Of a DNA stretch of 64,000 nt, positions 31,065 to 38,173 are shown one piece after another. The stretch comes from CAZZDK01 sp964652235. Lineage in GTDB: Bacteria > Pseudomonadota > Alphaproteobacteria > UBA9219. The notes beneath the pieces were generated by a model. The model made no database searches. It had not been told where the DNA came from and saw only the letters and a list, made by a program, of their open reading frames with translations. Made by a program: the position numbers and the translations under genes. The DNA lies in the NCBI GenBank assembly GCA_964652235.1, contig CAZZDK010000011.1, positions 6,423 to 70,422 on the forward strand. The letters are read 5' to 3'. Positions within the stretch are counted from its first letter, which is position 1. Every line of letters begins with the position of its first letter.

Positions 31065-31487
31065 TCAAGCGCGCGTGAATTTGGCCAATTCCACCTGCGC
31101 GCGCAAGTCGATTTCGTCAAGAATTTCGGTTAATTTCGGGTCCGAAAGGGTCGGCCTCCTCACGCGAACGGCTTCGGCCAGGCGAAGAAGCTTCGCCTTG
31201 GAAAGCGCCCCGCCCAGAATATCCAGGCGCAGATCGTCAAGTCGGTCCAAAAGGTCCTCGGCGCGCAGCTTTCCGCGCGCGGCGCGAGCCAGGGCGTCAT
31301 CGACCTCCTGAATGTTCAAAACGCCGGAAACCGAGCCGAGCGCGCTTGTTTCCAGAAGGGGGTCGGCTTCCTCGGCCTCGGAGAGGTGTTTGGAAAAGCT
31401 GGCTTTGTCCGCGCGCGAGGCATTGGTCGCGCGCTTGACGGGCGCGGTGACGGATAACGAACTTGGCCCTTCGATTCGACTGATCAT
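31065..31487 (-). CDS. fliX: Flagellar assembly regulator FliX
   Basis: This is a 140-residue protein, MISRIEGPSSLSVTAPVKRA, with a disordered Ser/Ala-rich N-terminus and a helical C-terminal domain (ALARAARGKLRAEDLLDRLD ... ILDEIDLRAQVELAKF), the FliX pattern. In Caulobacter, FliX couples completion of the early flagellar structure to the sigma-54 activator FlbD, which turns on hook and ring genes. Here it is divergent from flgI, whose promoter is of the sigma-54 type, which fits that logic. FlbD itself is not in the window. Confidence 0.85.
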   Translation of the reverse strand: MISRIEGPSSLSVTAPVKRATNASRADKASFSKHLSEAEEADPLLETSALGSVSGVLNIQEVDDALARAARGKLRAEDLLDRLDDLRLDILGGALSKAKLLRLAEAVRVRRPTLSDPKLTEILDEIDLRAQVELAKFTRA

Positions 31488-31700
31488 GTCCGCATCTTAA
31501 CCTTATCGGCGCTTGGGATCACCCTTAAAGTGGCGATCACCCCTCTTTTACGCAAGAGGGACAAGAGCGGGCAAAAGCTGCCGATCAGGGACGAGAAAAA
31601 CAAGACGTACGGCTGAAAGGCCGAGACGAACAGAGCGGGTCGGCTTTTCTATTCATTATAAATCAAATGGATAGGGGCGCCCCCTTCTTGCAGGCCCGTC

Positions 31701-31715
31701 TGGCACAGGGTTTGC
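31701..31715 (+). promoter_or_regulatory. Sigma-54 promoter of the flgI operon
   Basis: TGGCAC-N5-TTGC (tggcac at 31701-31706, ttgc at 31712-31715) is a perfect match to the -24/-12 consensus, 31 bp before the flgI start codon. Shared AGGG spacer bases with the flgE site strengthen it. The rest of the 258-bp fliX-flgI interval shows a small hairpin (cctcttttacgcaagagg) but no other clear element. Confidence 0.88.
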
Positions 31716-31746
31716 GAGAGAAAGGCCGGAAGGATCAGGAGTTTCC

Positions 31747-32928
31747 ATGACCGGCTTTGTTGATACGCCTCTCTTTTCTTTCTCTCTCCCCTCTTCGGGC
31801 TGGATCCGCCGCGCCGTCCGGAGACGCTTTCTTGCGGCGTCGATCCTGGCGCTTCTGATCCTTCCCTCTTTTCCCGCCCAGGCGACCTCGCGGCTTAAGG
31901 ACGTCGTTGATTTCGAAGGCGTGCGTGACAATATGCTGATCGGCTACGGGCTGGTCGTCGGCTTGAACGGCACGGGCGACGGCCTGTCCAACTCGCCTTT
32001 CACCGGCGCCAGCCTGGTCGGTATGCTGGAGCGCCTTGGCGTCAACACCCGCGGCACGAGCATGAAGACCAAGAACGTCGCCGCCGTCATGGTAACGGCG
32101 ACGTTGCCGCCCTTTACGGCGCAGGGCGGGCGGGTGGATGTGGCGGTCTCGACGCTCGGCGACGCGAAAAGCCTGACGGGCGGGACTCTCCTCGTCACGC
32201 CGCTTCTGGGCGCGGACGGCGAGGTTTATGCCGTCGCGCAGGGGCCCGTCGCCGTGGGCGGTTTTAACGCTTCGGGCGACAGCGCTTCCGTCACCAAGGG
32301 CGTGCCCACGGCGGGCCGCATTTCCAACGGCGCGATCATCGAGCGCGAGATACCGTTCCGCCTGGCGGATCTCGGTTCCTTGCGCCTGGGGCTTCGCAAC
32401 CCGGATTTCACGACGGCCAAACGCATCGCCGATGCCATCAACCAGGATTTGCGCACGCAAGCCGCCGTCGCGGTGGACCCGGCGACGGTGCGCGTTCTTG
32501 TTCCCGACGCCCGCCGTCACGACATCGTGGGCCTGATGACGCAGATCGAACAGATTCGCGTTCAACCCGATCAGGTCGCGCGCGTCGTGGTGGACGAGCA
32601 ATCGGGAATCATCGTCATGGGCGAAAACGTCCGGATCAATACGGTCGCCATTGCGCAGGGGAATCTGACCATTCGGATCACCGAAACGCCCCAGGTCTCG
32701 CAGCCCGCGCCTCTTTCGGAAGGGGGGACGACAACCACGGTGCCGCGCACCGACATCGAAGTGGACGAAGGCGACGGCAAGAAACTTGGACTTCTTAAAG
32801 AGGGCGTGAGCCTTCAGGAATTGGTGCAGGGGCTCAACGCGCTCGGCATCGGGCCGCGCGACATGATTACGATTTTGCAGTCCATCAAGGCGGCGGGCGC
32901 TTTGCAGGCCGAGCTTGACGTGATTTGA
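31747..32928 (+). CDS. flgI: Flagellar P-ring protein FlgI
   Basis: This 393-residue protein is exported by Sec: a signal segment RFLAASILALLILPSFPAQA ends near residue 41. The mature part begins SRLKDVVDFEGVRDNMLIGY, followed by GLVVGLNGTGDGLSNSPF, which is diagnostic for FlgI, and ends GIGPRDMITILQSIKAAGAL. Subunits form the ring around the rod in the peptidoglycan. It is the first gene of an operon flgI-flgJ-flgN-fliK-flgD under the sigma-54 promoter. Confidence 0.95.
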   Translation: MTGFVDTPLFSFSLPSSGWIRRAVRRRFLAASILALLILPSFPAQATSRLKDVVDFEGVRDNMLIGYGLVVGLNGTGDGLSNSPFTGASLVGMLERLGVNTRGTSMKTKNVAAVMVTATLPPFTAQGGRVDVAVSTLGDAKSLTGGTLLVTPLLGADGEVYAVAQGPVAVGGFNASGDSASVTKGVPTAGRISNGAIIEREIPFRLADLGSLRLGLRNPDFTTAKRIADAINQDLRTQAAVAVDPATVRVLVPDARRHDIVGLMTQIEQIRVQPDQVARVVVDEQSGIIVMGENVRINTVAIAQGNLTIRITETPQVSQPAPLSEGGTTTTVPRTDIEVDEGDGKKLGLLKEGVSLQELVQGLNALGIGPRDMITILQSIKAAGALQAELDVI

Positions 32929-32939
32929 GGAGGGGGAGG

Positions 32940-33254
32940 ATGGAGGTCGGCGCCGTTCAGGCAAACGCGGTTCTGCCGGAAGCTTCGCTTAAAAAGCTGG
33001 AGGCGGCCTCGCGCGAGTTCGAAGCCGTCTTCATGGCGCAAATGCTCAAACCCATGTGGGAAGGCGTCGAAACCGATCCGGAGTTCGGCGGCGGCACGGG
33101 CGAAGACGTCATGCGGGATATGCTGGTCCAGGAATACGGCAAGGCCATGGCGCAGGCGGGCGATTTCGGTCTGTCCAGCGCCGTGATGGCCGAAATGATC
33201 AGGATTCAAAGCCAAAGCCAGAAAGCGGCTTTGCAAGGAGGAGCCCATGGGTAA
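32940..33254 (+). CDS. flgJ: Rod-binding protein FlgJ (N-terminal domain only)
   Basis: This is a 104-residue protein, starting MEVGAVQANAVLPE at 32940 after aggaggggg. The rod-binding pattern SREFEAVFMAQMLKPMWEGV (about 30-49) and FGGGTGEDVMRDMLVQEYGKAMA (about 58-80) is intact. The muramidase domain of enterobacterial FlgJ is absent, as is usual in Alphaproteobacteria, where a separate enzyme opens the wall. It caps the growing rod. It overlaps flgN by 8 bp. Confidence 0.9.
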   Translation: MEVGAVQANAVLPEASLKKLEAASREFEAVFMAQMLKPMWEGVETDPEFGGGTGEDVMRDMLVQEYGKAMAQAGDFGLSSAVMAEMIRIQSQSQKAALQGGAHG

Positions 33255-33726
33255 AGAACCGGTTGAAGAAAAAGCCGTTAAGACGGACCCTTTCAAACTG
33301 GCGGCTTCCGTCGAGGAAACGATGCGTTCCTTGACCGCGCTTATGGAAAAGGAGCTGGCCTTTCTCGACAAACAGGACATGGCGGGCCTGTCTTCCCTGC
33401 GCGAAGAGAAGGCGAAGCTTTTGCGCGCCTATCAGGAACATATTCTGACGCTCAGGCAGACGCCGTCCTTGCTTAAGGGGGCGGACGAAGCCGCGCGCGG
33501 ACGGCTGCGCGAGATCGGTGAAAAATTGGCCGAAGTCGGTCAGCGCAACGCCGCCGTTTTGAAAGCCGCCATCGCCGGGACGCAGAACTTCCTGCAGACC
33601 GTTATCGAGGCCGCGCGCGAAGGCGTGAAGGTCGTCGATAGTTACGCGGATACGCGCAAAAAAGGCGGCGCGAAGAAAGCCTATAGCCCCACTTGTTCGC
33701 CCATCGCCGTTGATCGCACGGCCTGA
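33247..33726 (+). CDS. flgN: Flagellar export chaperone FlgN
   Basis: This 159-residue, nearly all-helical coiled-coil protein (EETMRSLTALMEKELAFLDK ... LREIGEKLAEVGQRNAAVLK) has the alphaproteobacterial FlgN tail YSPTCSPIAVDRTA. FlgN binds the C-termini of the hook-associated proteins FlgK and FlgL and escorts them to the export gate; those partners are encoded at 54.9-57.3 kb in this window. It overlaps flgJ. Confidence 0.8.
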   Translation: MGKEPVEEKAVKTDPFKLAASVEETMRSLTALMEKELAFLDKQDMAGLSSLREEKAKLLRAYQEHILTLRQTPSLLKGADEAARGRLREIGEKLAEVGQRNAAVLKAAIAGTQNFLQTVIEAAREGVKVVDSYADTRKKGGAKKAYSPTCSPIAVDRTA

Positions 33727-33750
33727 GAACGAAAGAAAAAGGAGATTCCC

Positions 33751-35352
33751 ATGGCCTTGTTCGCCGAAACGAAAACGCAAAATCTTGCCGCTTCCGGCGC
33801 CTCATCGTCCGGGCTGCTCGCGGCGTTGAAAAACGCTACGGGGAGCGGGGCGGCGGCGGGTCTGTTCGCGAGCCTTCTGGCCGAAACCCAGGGCGGCCTG
33901 GCGACGATCAAGCCGAACGTTCCGGAAACGGCCAAGAACGTCGCGGGCAAGAACCAGGATAAGGCGGCTCTACGGACGCAGGCCGGAGAGGAAGTCTCCG
34001 CCACGCCCCCGGAGGCAAAGGCTCCGAAGGAAGGGACGAAGGCGGCCGTATCGTCGTCCAACGAAACCGAGGCCGTAAAGAGTGACGAGGAAGAGGAAAA
34101 GCCCGTCGTCGCCAAGGACGAAGAAAAAGTCGCGGAAACGGCTTTAGAGGCTGAGTCAATCGAAGAAGTTTCTCAAGAGACCGGCGCCGAAGGCGCTCCC
34201 GGTCAGGACGGGGCGACGGAGGACCTTGAAGATCAGCCCTTTCTGGCTTTTTGTCTCCCTCAGCCAGAGGCAGTCGAAAGGAAGGCAACAAAGAATGTGG
34301 GAGAAAGCCCGCAAGGAAGCATTCAAGCGTCCCCCGCGGAACAAACGGAAGAAACAAAAAGCGCCGAACCGGACCTAGACGGCGAAACGGTTCTCAAGGT
34401 CCCTTTGACGACGATTCCTTCCGAAAGGCCGTTCGAGGCGCAGCAGGGCGTCGCCTTTGAAGCGAAAGAAGCGCCCCCAAGCGCTCCCTCGCCCAAGAAA
34501 GCGCCGGACCCTGTCGCGGCGTTCCCGGAAACGGCCCCGGCGATTGAAACCGCCGCCCTCCCGGCTCCGGTCGCGCAGGAAGAGGACAAGCCTATCAAAG
34601 CCTTTTTCGGCTTGACGAGGGAGAGCCAGGAAGTCCCGACGCCTGCGCCCCGGACGACGACAAAGGAAGGGGCTGAGGCGCTTGCGCCGAATCCCTCGGC
34701 TCAAGCTCCAGGCCAGGAAACGGGTTCCCCCAAACAGCAGAGCCTTTCGGTCGGACAGAACCTTGCGGCTTCTTTGTCTTTTCCAGTCGGCGAGGCCTCA
34801 AGCGGCGCGGGATCAAGCGCCTCAAGCGCCTCCAATATGACGGCGCCGATCGGCGAGGCGGGGCGCACGGCCAACACCTATAATGTGACGGGCCAGCTTG
34901 CCGTTGCGAAAAACGGCGCGTCCGGAACCTCGCAGGCGGTCGAGCAGGTTGCCGTCCAGATTCATAAAATGGCCAAGGCGGGCAAGGAGGAAATGACCAT
35001 CCAGCTTAATCCGCCCGATCTCGGAAAAGTCGAGGTCAAGCTGACCTTTACCGACGACAAGAAAGTTCAGGCCGCCGTGACGGTGGACAAGCTGGCGACG
35101 CTTCAGGCGCTGGAGAAGGATTCCGCGATTTTGCAGCGCGCGCTTCAGGACGCCGGGCTTCAAGCCGATGCGGGGTGCCTGCAATTTTCTTTGCGCGGCG
35201 ACGGCGCCTTTGGTCGGGCGCAAACCGGGGCGGAAAGCGGCGGGAAGGAAGGCCTGCCCGTTTTGACCGCCGAGGACGAAACGGAAGAAGCCGCCTGGGG
35301 CGGTCCCGAAACTTACTATGTCACGCCCGAGCGCGTGAACTTGCGCGTGTAA
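33751..35352 (+). CDS. fliK: Hook-length control protein FliK
   Basis: This 533-residue protein has a low-complexity, Glu/Ala/Pro-rich N-terminal two thirds (the molecular ruler part, no Cys) and a conserved C-terminal Flg_hook domain (about 400-490): EMTIQLNPPDLGKVEVKLTF, then LATLQALEKDSAILQRALQDA. FliK measures the hook and switches export specificity in FlhB. The ruler part is divergent by nature. It is 24 bp after flgN and 14 bp before flgD. Confidence 0.92.
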   Translation: MALFAETKTQNLAASGASSSGLLAALKNATGSGAAAGLFASLLAETQGGLATIKPNVPETAKNVAGKNQDKAALRTQAGEEVSATPPEAKAPKEGTKAAVSSSNETEAVKSDEEEEKPVVAKDEEKVAETALEAESIEEVSQETGAEGAPGQDGATEDLEDQPFLAFCLPQPEAVERKATKNVGESPQGSIQASPAEQTEETKSAEPDLDGETVLKVPLTTIPSERPFEAQQGVAFEAKEAPPSAPSPKKAPDPVAAFPETAPAIETAALPAPVAQEEDKPIKAFFGLTRESQEVPTPAPRTTTKEGAEALAPNPSAQAPGQETGSPKQQSLSVGQNLAASLSFPVGEASSGAGSSASSASNMTAPIGEAGRTANTYNVTGQLAVAKNGASGTSQAVEQVAVQIHKMAKAGKEEMTIQLNPPDLGKVEVKLTFTDDKKVQAAVTVDKLATLQALEKDSAILQRALQDAGLQADAGCLQFSLRGDGAFGRAQTGAESGGKEGLPVLTAEDETEEAAWGGPETYYVTPERVNLRV

Positions 35353-35366
35353 CAGGGAGAAAAGCC

Positions 35367-36095
35367 ATGACGACCGTCGATACAAGCTCTTCCTCTTCCG
35401 TTCTCAACAACTACATCGCGTCCCAGGCGTCGAGCGCTTCGTCCACAAGCTCGTCGAGCAGCACGAGCCTTTACGGCGACTATCAGACCTTTTTGAAAAT
35501 TCTTGTCACGCAGCTTCAAAACCAGGACCCGACCTCTCCGACCGATGTCAGCGAGTTTACCTCGCAGCTCGTCCAATACGCCGAAGTCGAACAGCAGATC
35601 AATTCCAACGACAAGCTCGACAAAATCATCTCGTCCCTCAATTCGAACGGGATCACGCCCCTTTTAAGCTATGTCGGCGCCTACGTCGAAGCGCCGAGCG
35701 AAGGCAAGCTGACGGTTCAAAACAGCCAGGCGATCCTGGCCTATAATCTGGACCAAGAGGCGCTCAGCGCGAAGATTTACGTCAAGAACAGCAGCGGCAA
35801 GGTCATCGCCACGCTGAACGGAGCCACGACGAAGGGCCTTAACCGCCTGGTCTGGGACGGCACTTGCGACGACGGCACAAAGGCGGCGGACGGCGCCTAT
35901 TCCTTCTCCATCACCGCCAAGAACAGCTCGGGCGAAACGATGGAGCTTAGCGACGTGCGCGTGATAGGCCGCGTCACCTCTATCGAGACGGACAGCAGCG
36001 GCAACGTCGTTCTCAAGGCGGGGGATCTGTCCTTCGACGACAAAAAGCTGATCTCCGTCTTCGCGAACATCGGTTCCTCGAGCGAGACGACTTAG
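35367..36095 (+). CDS. flgD: Hook cap/assembly protein FlgD
   Basis: This 242-residue protein starts at ATG 35367; the upstream frame lies within fliK. The Ser-rich N-terminus (TVDTSSSSSVLNN) is the export signal. The signature YGDYQTFLKILVTQLQNQDP is at about residues 33-52, followed by SEFTSQLVQYAEVEQQ. The C-terminal FlgD Ig-like/tudor domains include GLNRLVWDGTCDDGTKAADG (about 155). It scaffolds FlgE polymerisation. Its stop codon forms part of a long hairpin. Confidence 0.93.
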   Translation: MTTVDTSSSSSVLNNYIASQASSASSTSSSSSTSLYGDYQTFLKILVTQLQNQDPTSPTDVSEFTSQLVQYAEVEQQINSNDKLDKIISSLNSNGITPLLSYVGAYVEAPSEGKLTVQNSQAILAYNLDQEALSAKIYVKNSSGKVIATLNGATTKGLNRLVWDGTCDDGTKAADGAYSFSITAKNSSGETMELSDVRVIGRVTSIETDSSGNVVLKAGDLSFDDKKLISVFANIGSSSETT

Positions 36096-36149
36096 GGTCC
36101 AAACTCGATTGCCGCGCAGAACCCCCGCGGTAATTGAGTTTGAACCCTA
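36093..36149 (+). terminator. Long hairpin at the end of the flagellar operon
   Basis: Left arm 36093-36116 and right arm 36126-36149 pair over about 24 bp with three mismatches, starting at the flgD stop codon. No T-run follows directly (agttatacc). It could protect the message end or terminate in both directions between flgD and the converging thioredoxin gene. Confidence 0.65.
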
Positions 36150-36210
36150 GTTATACCGACGGTCAGTTCCATAGGCGCCGAAACAAGCCCTCAAGCGCCG
36201 GGCCTTTGAT

Positions 36211-36798
36211 TTATCTGCCCTTTTCAAGCGAAAGAGAAAGCCAGTTCAGCGCGCCGTCGTGTCGCGCCACGAACTCGCCCTTCGGTCCGAGGAGATAGGT
36301 CGAGGGAATCCCCGGCGGCTCAAGCGCCTCGGCCGCGAGAGAATCTTCATCCATGTAAAGAGGCAAGTCCCTAAGCTCGAATCGGCGCGCGAAAGCCGGA
36401 ACGGTGTGGCGAGCGTCCGGGTCTTCCGCCAGCGCGATGACCGCTATGCCTTGCGCCTTGAGCCGGGGTCGCGCGGCAGCCAGCGCGCGCATTTCCGGGC
36501 GGCAGGGCGGACAAAAGGGCGCCCATAAGTGAAGCAAGACGAGCCGATTCTCTTCAAGAGCCTCAAGGATCAGGTCCTTAAGGCGGTCCCTTTGTCCCTT
36601 GACGTCCCTGACCAGCACGGAAGGGATGGGAAGCGGTTCGCTTAGGGCCGTCCAGCCGCTCGTCTGCCTTTCTTCAGCCTTTCCTGTGGCCGGGAAGCCG
36701 CCCGCCGACGCAAAAAATGCCAGAAAAAACCAAAGACAGGTTGCGAAAAGGGGCCGAAAAGGCCTACGCTGGAAGGCGAAAAGAAAACGAAGAATCAT
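36211..36798 (-). CDS. TlpA/ResA-like thioredoxin, membrane-anchored
   Basis: This 195-residue protein from ATG 36798 has an N-terminal basic stretch and a hydrophobic segment (FATCLWFFLAFFASAGG, about 16-32), acting as a signal anchor or signal peptide, then a thioredoxin fold with WAPFCPPCRPEMRAL (CxxC at about 96-99) and the cis-Pro loop GIPSTYLLGPKGEFV (about 166). Such proteins reduce periplasmic thiols, for example in cytochrome c maturation. The longer frame to 36981 overlaps lptM and is rejected. It converges with flgD. Confidence 0.8.
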   Translation of the reverse strand: MILRFLFAFQRRPFRPLFATCLWFFLAFFASAGGFPATGKAEERQTSGWTALSEPLPIPSVLVRDVKGQRDRLKDLILEALEENRLVLLHLWAPFCPPCRPEMRALAAARPRLKAQGIAVIALAEDPDARHTVPAFARRFELRDLPLYMDEDSLAAEALEPPGIPSTYLLGPKGEFVARHDGALNWLSLSLEKGR

Positions 36799-36809
36799 TC
36801 GGGTTTCCC

Positions 36810-36983
36810 ATGCTTTTTTTGGCGCCCTCACGATCGACGATGGCCGGATTCCTGGGGCTGGTCCTTTTGAGTTTGGCCCTTTTAAGCGGTTGCGGCAAGC
36901 GGCCTTCGGTTTTGGAGGCGCCTTCCGGCGGCGATCCGCGCGCCCGCGTCTATCCAAGCCCGGAGTTGGACCCGCCGCCATGA
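36810..36983 (+). CDS. lptM: LptM-like small lipoprotein
   Basis: This 57-residue lipoprotein has the hydrophobic segment AGFLGLVLLSLALLSGCG, with lipobox LSGC, followed by GKRPSVLEAP and a Pro-rich end (RVYPSPELDPPP), the LptM (formerly YifL) pattern. LptM helps oxidative maturation of the LptD/E LPS translocon. It sits directly before the lysA homologue (4-bp overlap), the usual lptM-lysA order in Proteobacteria. A shorter start at 36840 is possible. Confidence 0.8.
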   Translation: MLFLAPSRSTMAGFLGLVLLSLALLSGCGKRPSVLEAPSGGDPRARVYPSPELDPPP

Positions 36984-38173
36984 AGCCGTCGCCCTTTTCC
37001 TATTGCAACGATGTCTTATGCGCCGAGGCCGTTCCCCTCGTCGAAATTGCCCAGGACGTGCCGACGCCCTTTTTCTGCGCCAGCGTCGGGCAGCTTCAGG
37101 CGAATGTCCGGCGCCTTTCGTTCGATCCCGACGCGCGGGTTGATTACGCGCTGCGGGCCAAAACGAGCCTGCCCGTGATCCGGGCCTTAGCGGAAGCCGG
37201 GGCCGGAGCTTGCGTAAGGTCGGCGGGCGAGCTGGCTTATGCGCTGGAGGGCGATATGCCGCCCGCGCGGATCGTTTTGGGCGGTTTTCGCAGGAACGAG
37301 GACGACATAACCGCCGCGCTGCTTGCCGGCCTTTCCCGGATAAGAATCGGCTCTTTTGCGGAGATGGGCCTCGTCGAGAGGATTGCCGAAGACATGGAGA
37401 GGACGGCGCCCTTGTCCTTGCGGATTGATCTGGGGCTTGGCCCTTCGGGCGGGACGGATTTGACGCTTGAAAATCTCGCGGGCGCCCTCGGGCGGATCGC
37501 AAAAAGCCCGCGCCTTTCCTTCGCTGGGCTTTCCGTCGCCGCGCCGCGTGAAGTAACGGCCCTTGACGCCGCTTACCGGCGGCTGGTCGAAGTCGTCGCC
37601 CTTCTCAGGGCCGAGAGCTTCGCGCCGGGGACGCTCGAACTGGGCGAGATCCAGGCGGACACGCCTTCCCTTTCTTTCGCCGATTGGCTCTCTTTGACGC
37701 GGCAGCGCCTGGCGTCGCTCGGTTGCGCTTTGCGTTTTGAGGCGGGCGAAAAACTGCTTGAAAAAACCGCCCTCCACGTTGTCCGGGTCCTGGGCGTCCG
37801 CCGGGAGGCAGGCCGGACGGTCGTCGCGCTGGACGCCGATCCCTGGGACATCGCGGAAGGAGCCGCTGAGATTCTGCCCCTTCGCTTCGAACCCGGGAGG
37901 CTGACCGCTTCCGTCGTTCTGACCGGGCCGTCGGGCGAGCCGGACCCCTGGGGCGGGGAAAGAATTATGCCCTTTCCCCATAAGGACGAGTTGCTGGCCG
38001 TTCTTTCTTTCGAAAAAGCCGGACGGTTTTCCTTCCTTGCGCGGGAATCCCTCTGGGCTGAGGTTTTTGTTTCAGGCGCGGATTACGCCTTGACTCGCCG
38101 CTCCCTCGCGCCTGCCGAGCGGATGGGATGGGAAGCCGTTCCGGACTGGATGGGGGCCGATTGTGCAGCGTAG
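36980..38173 (+). CDS. LysA-family (DAP decarboxylase) homologue, catalytic residues missing
   Basis: This 397-residue protein, in the lysA position after lptM, keeps the overall group IV decarboxylase layout (barrel domain, then beta domain). Yet key positions differ. The PLP-lysine motif YAVKAN reads YALRAKTS, so Lys is R59, with a Lys two residues on. The HIGS loop, the glycine-rich phosphate loop and the EPGR motif are not recognisable, and the active-site Cys-Glu segment reads TGPSGEPDPW. It is therefore unlikely to decarboxylate diaminopimelate by the normal route. The gene is not broken: the frame is intact and codon use matches its neighbours. It overlaps the next gene by 11 bp. Confidence 0.7.
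   Translation: MKPSPFSYCNDVLCAEAVPLVEIAQDVPTPFFCASVGQLQANVRRLSFDPDARVDYALRAKTSLPVIRALAEAGAGACVRSAGELAYALEGDMPPARIVLGGFRRNEDDITAALLAGLSRIRIGSFAEMGLVERIAEDMERTAPLSLRIDLGLGPSGGTDLTLENLAGALGRIAKSPRLSFAGLSVAAPREVTALDAAYRRLVEVVALLRAESFAPGTLELGEIQADTPSLSFADWLSLTRQRLASLGCALRFEAGEKLLEKTALHVVRVLGVRREAGRTVVALDADPWDIAEGAAEILPLRFEPGRLTASVVLTGPSGEPDPWGGERIMPFPHKDELLAVLSFEKAGRFSFLARESLWAEVFVSGADYALTRRSLAPAERMGWEAVPDWMGADCAA

Noticed and set aside
31735..32964. 409-residue minus-strand frame opposite flgI
   Set aside because: Shadow of flgI; no ribosome site and Arg/His-rich composition.
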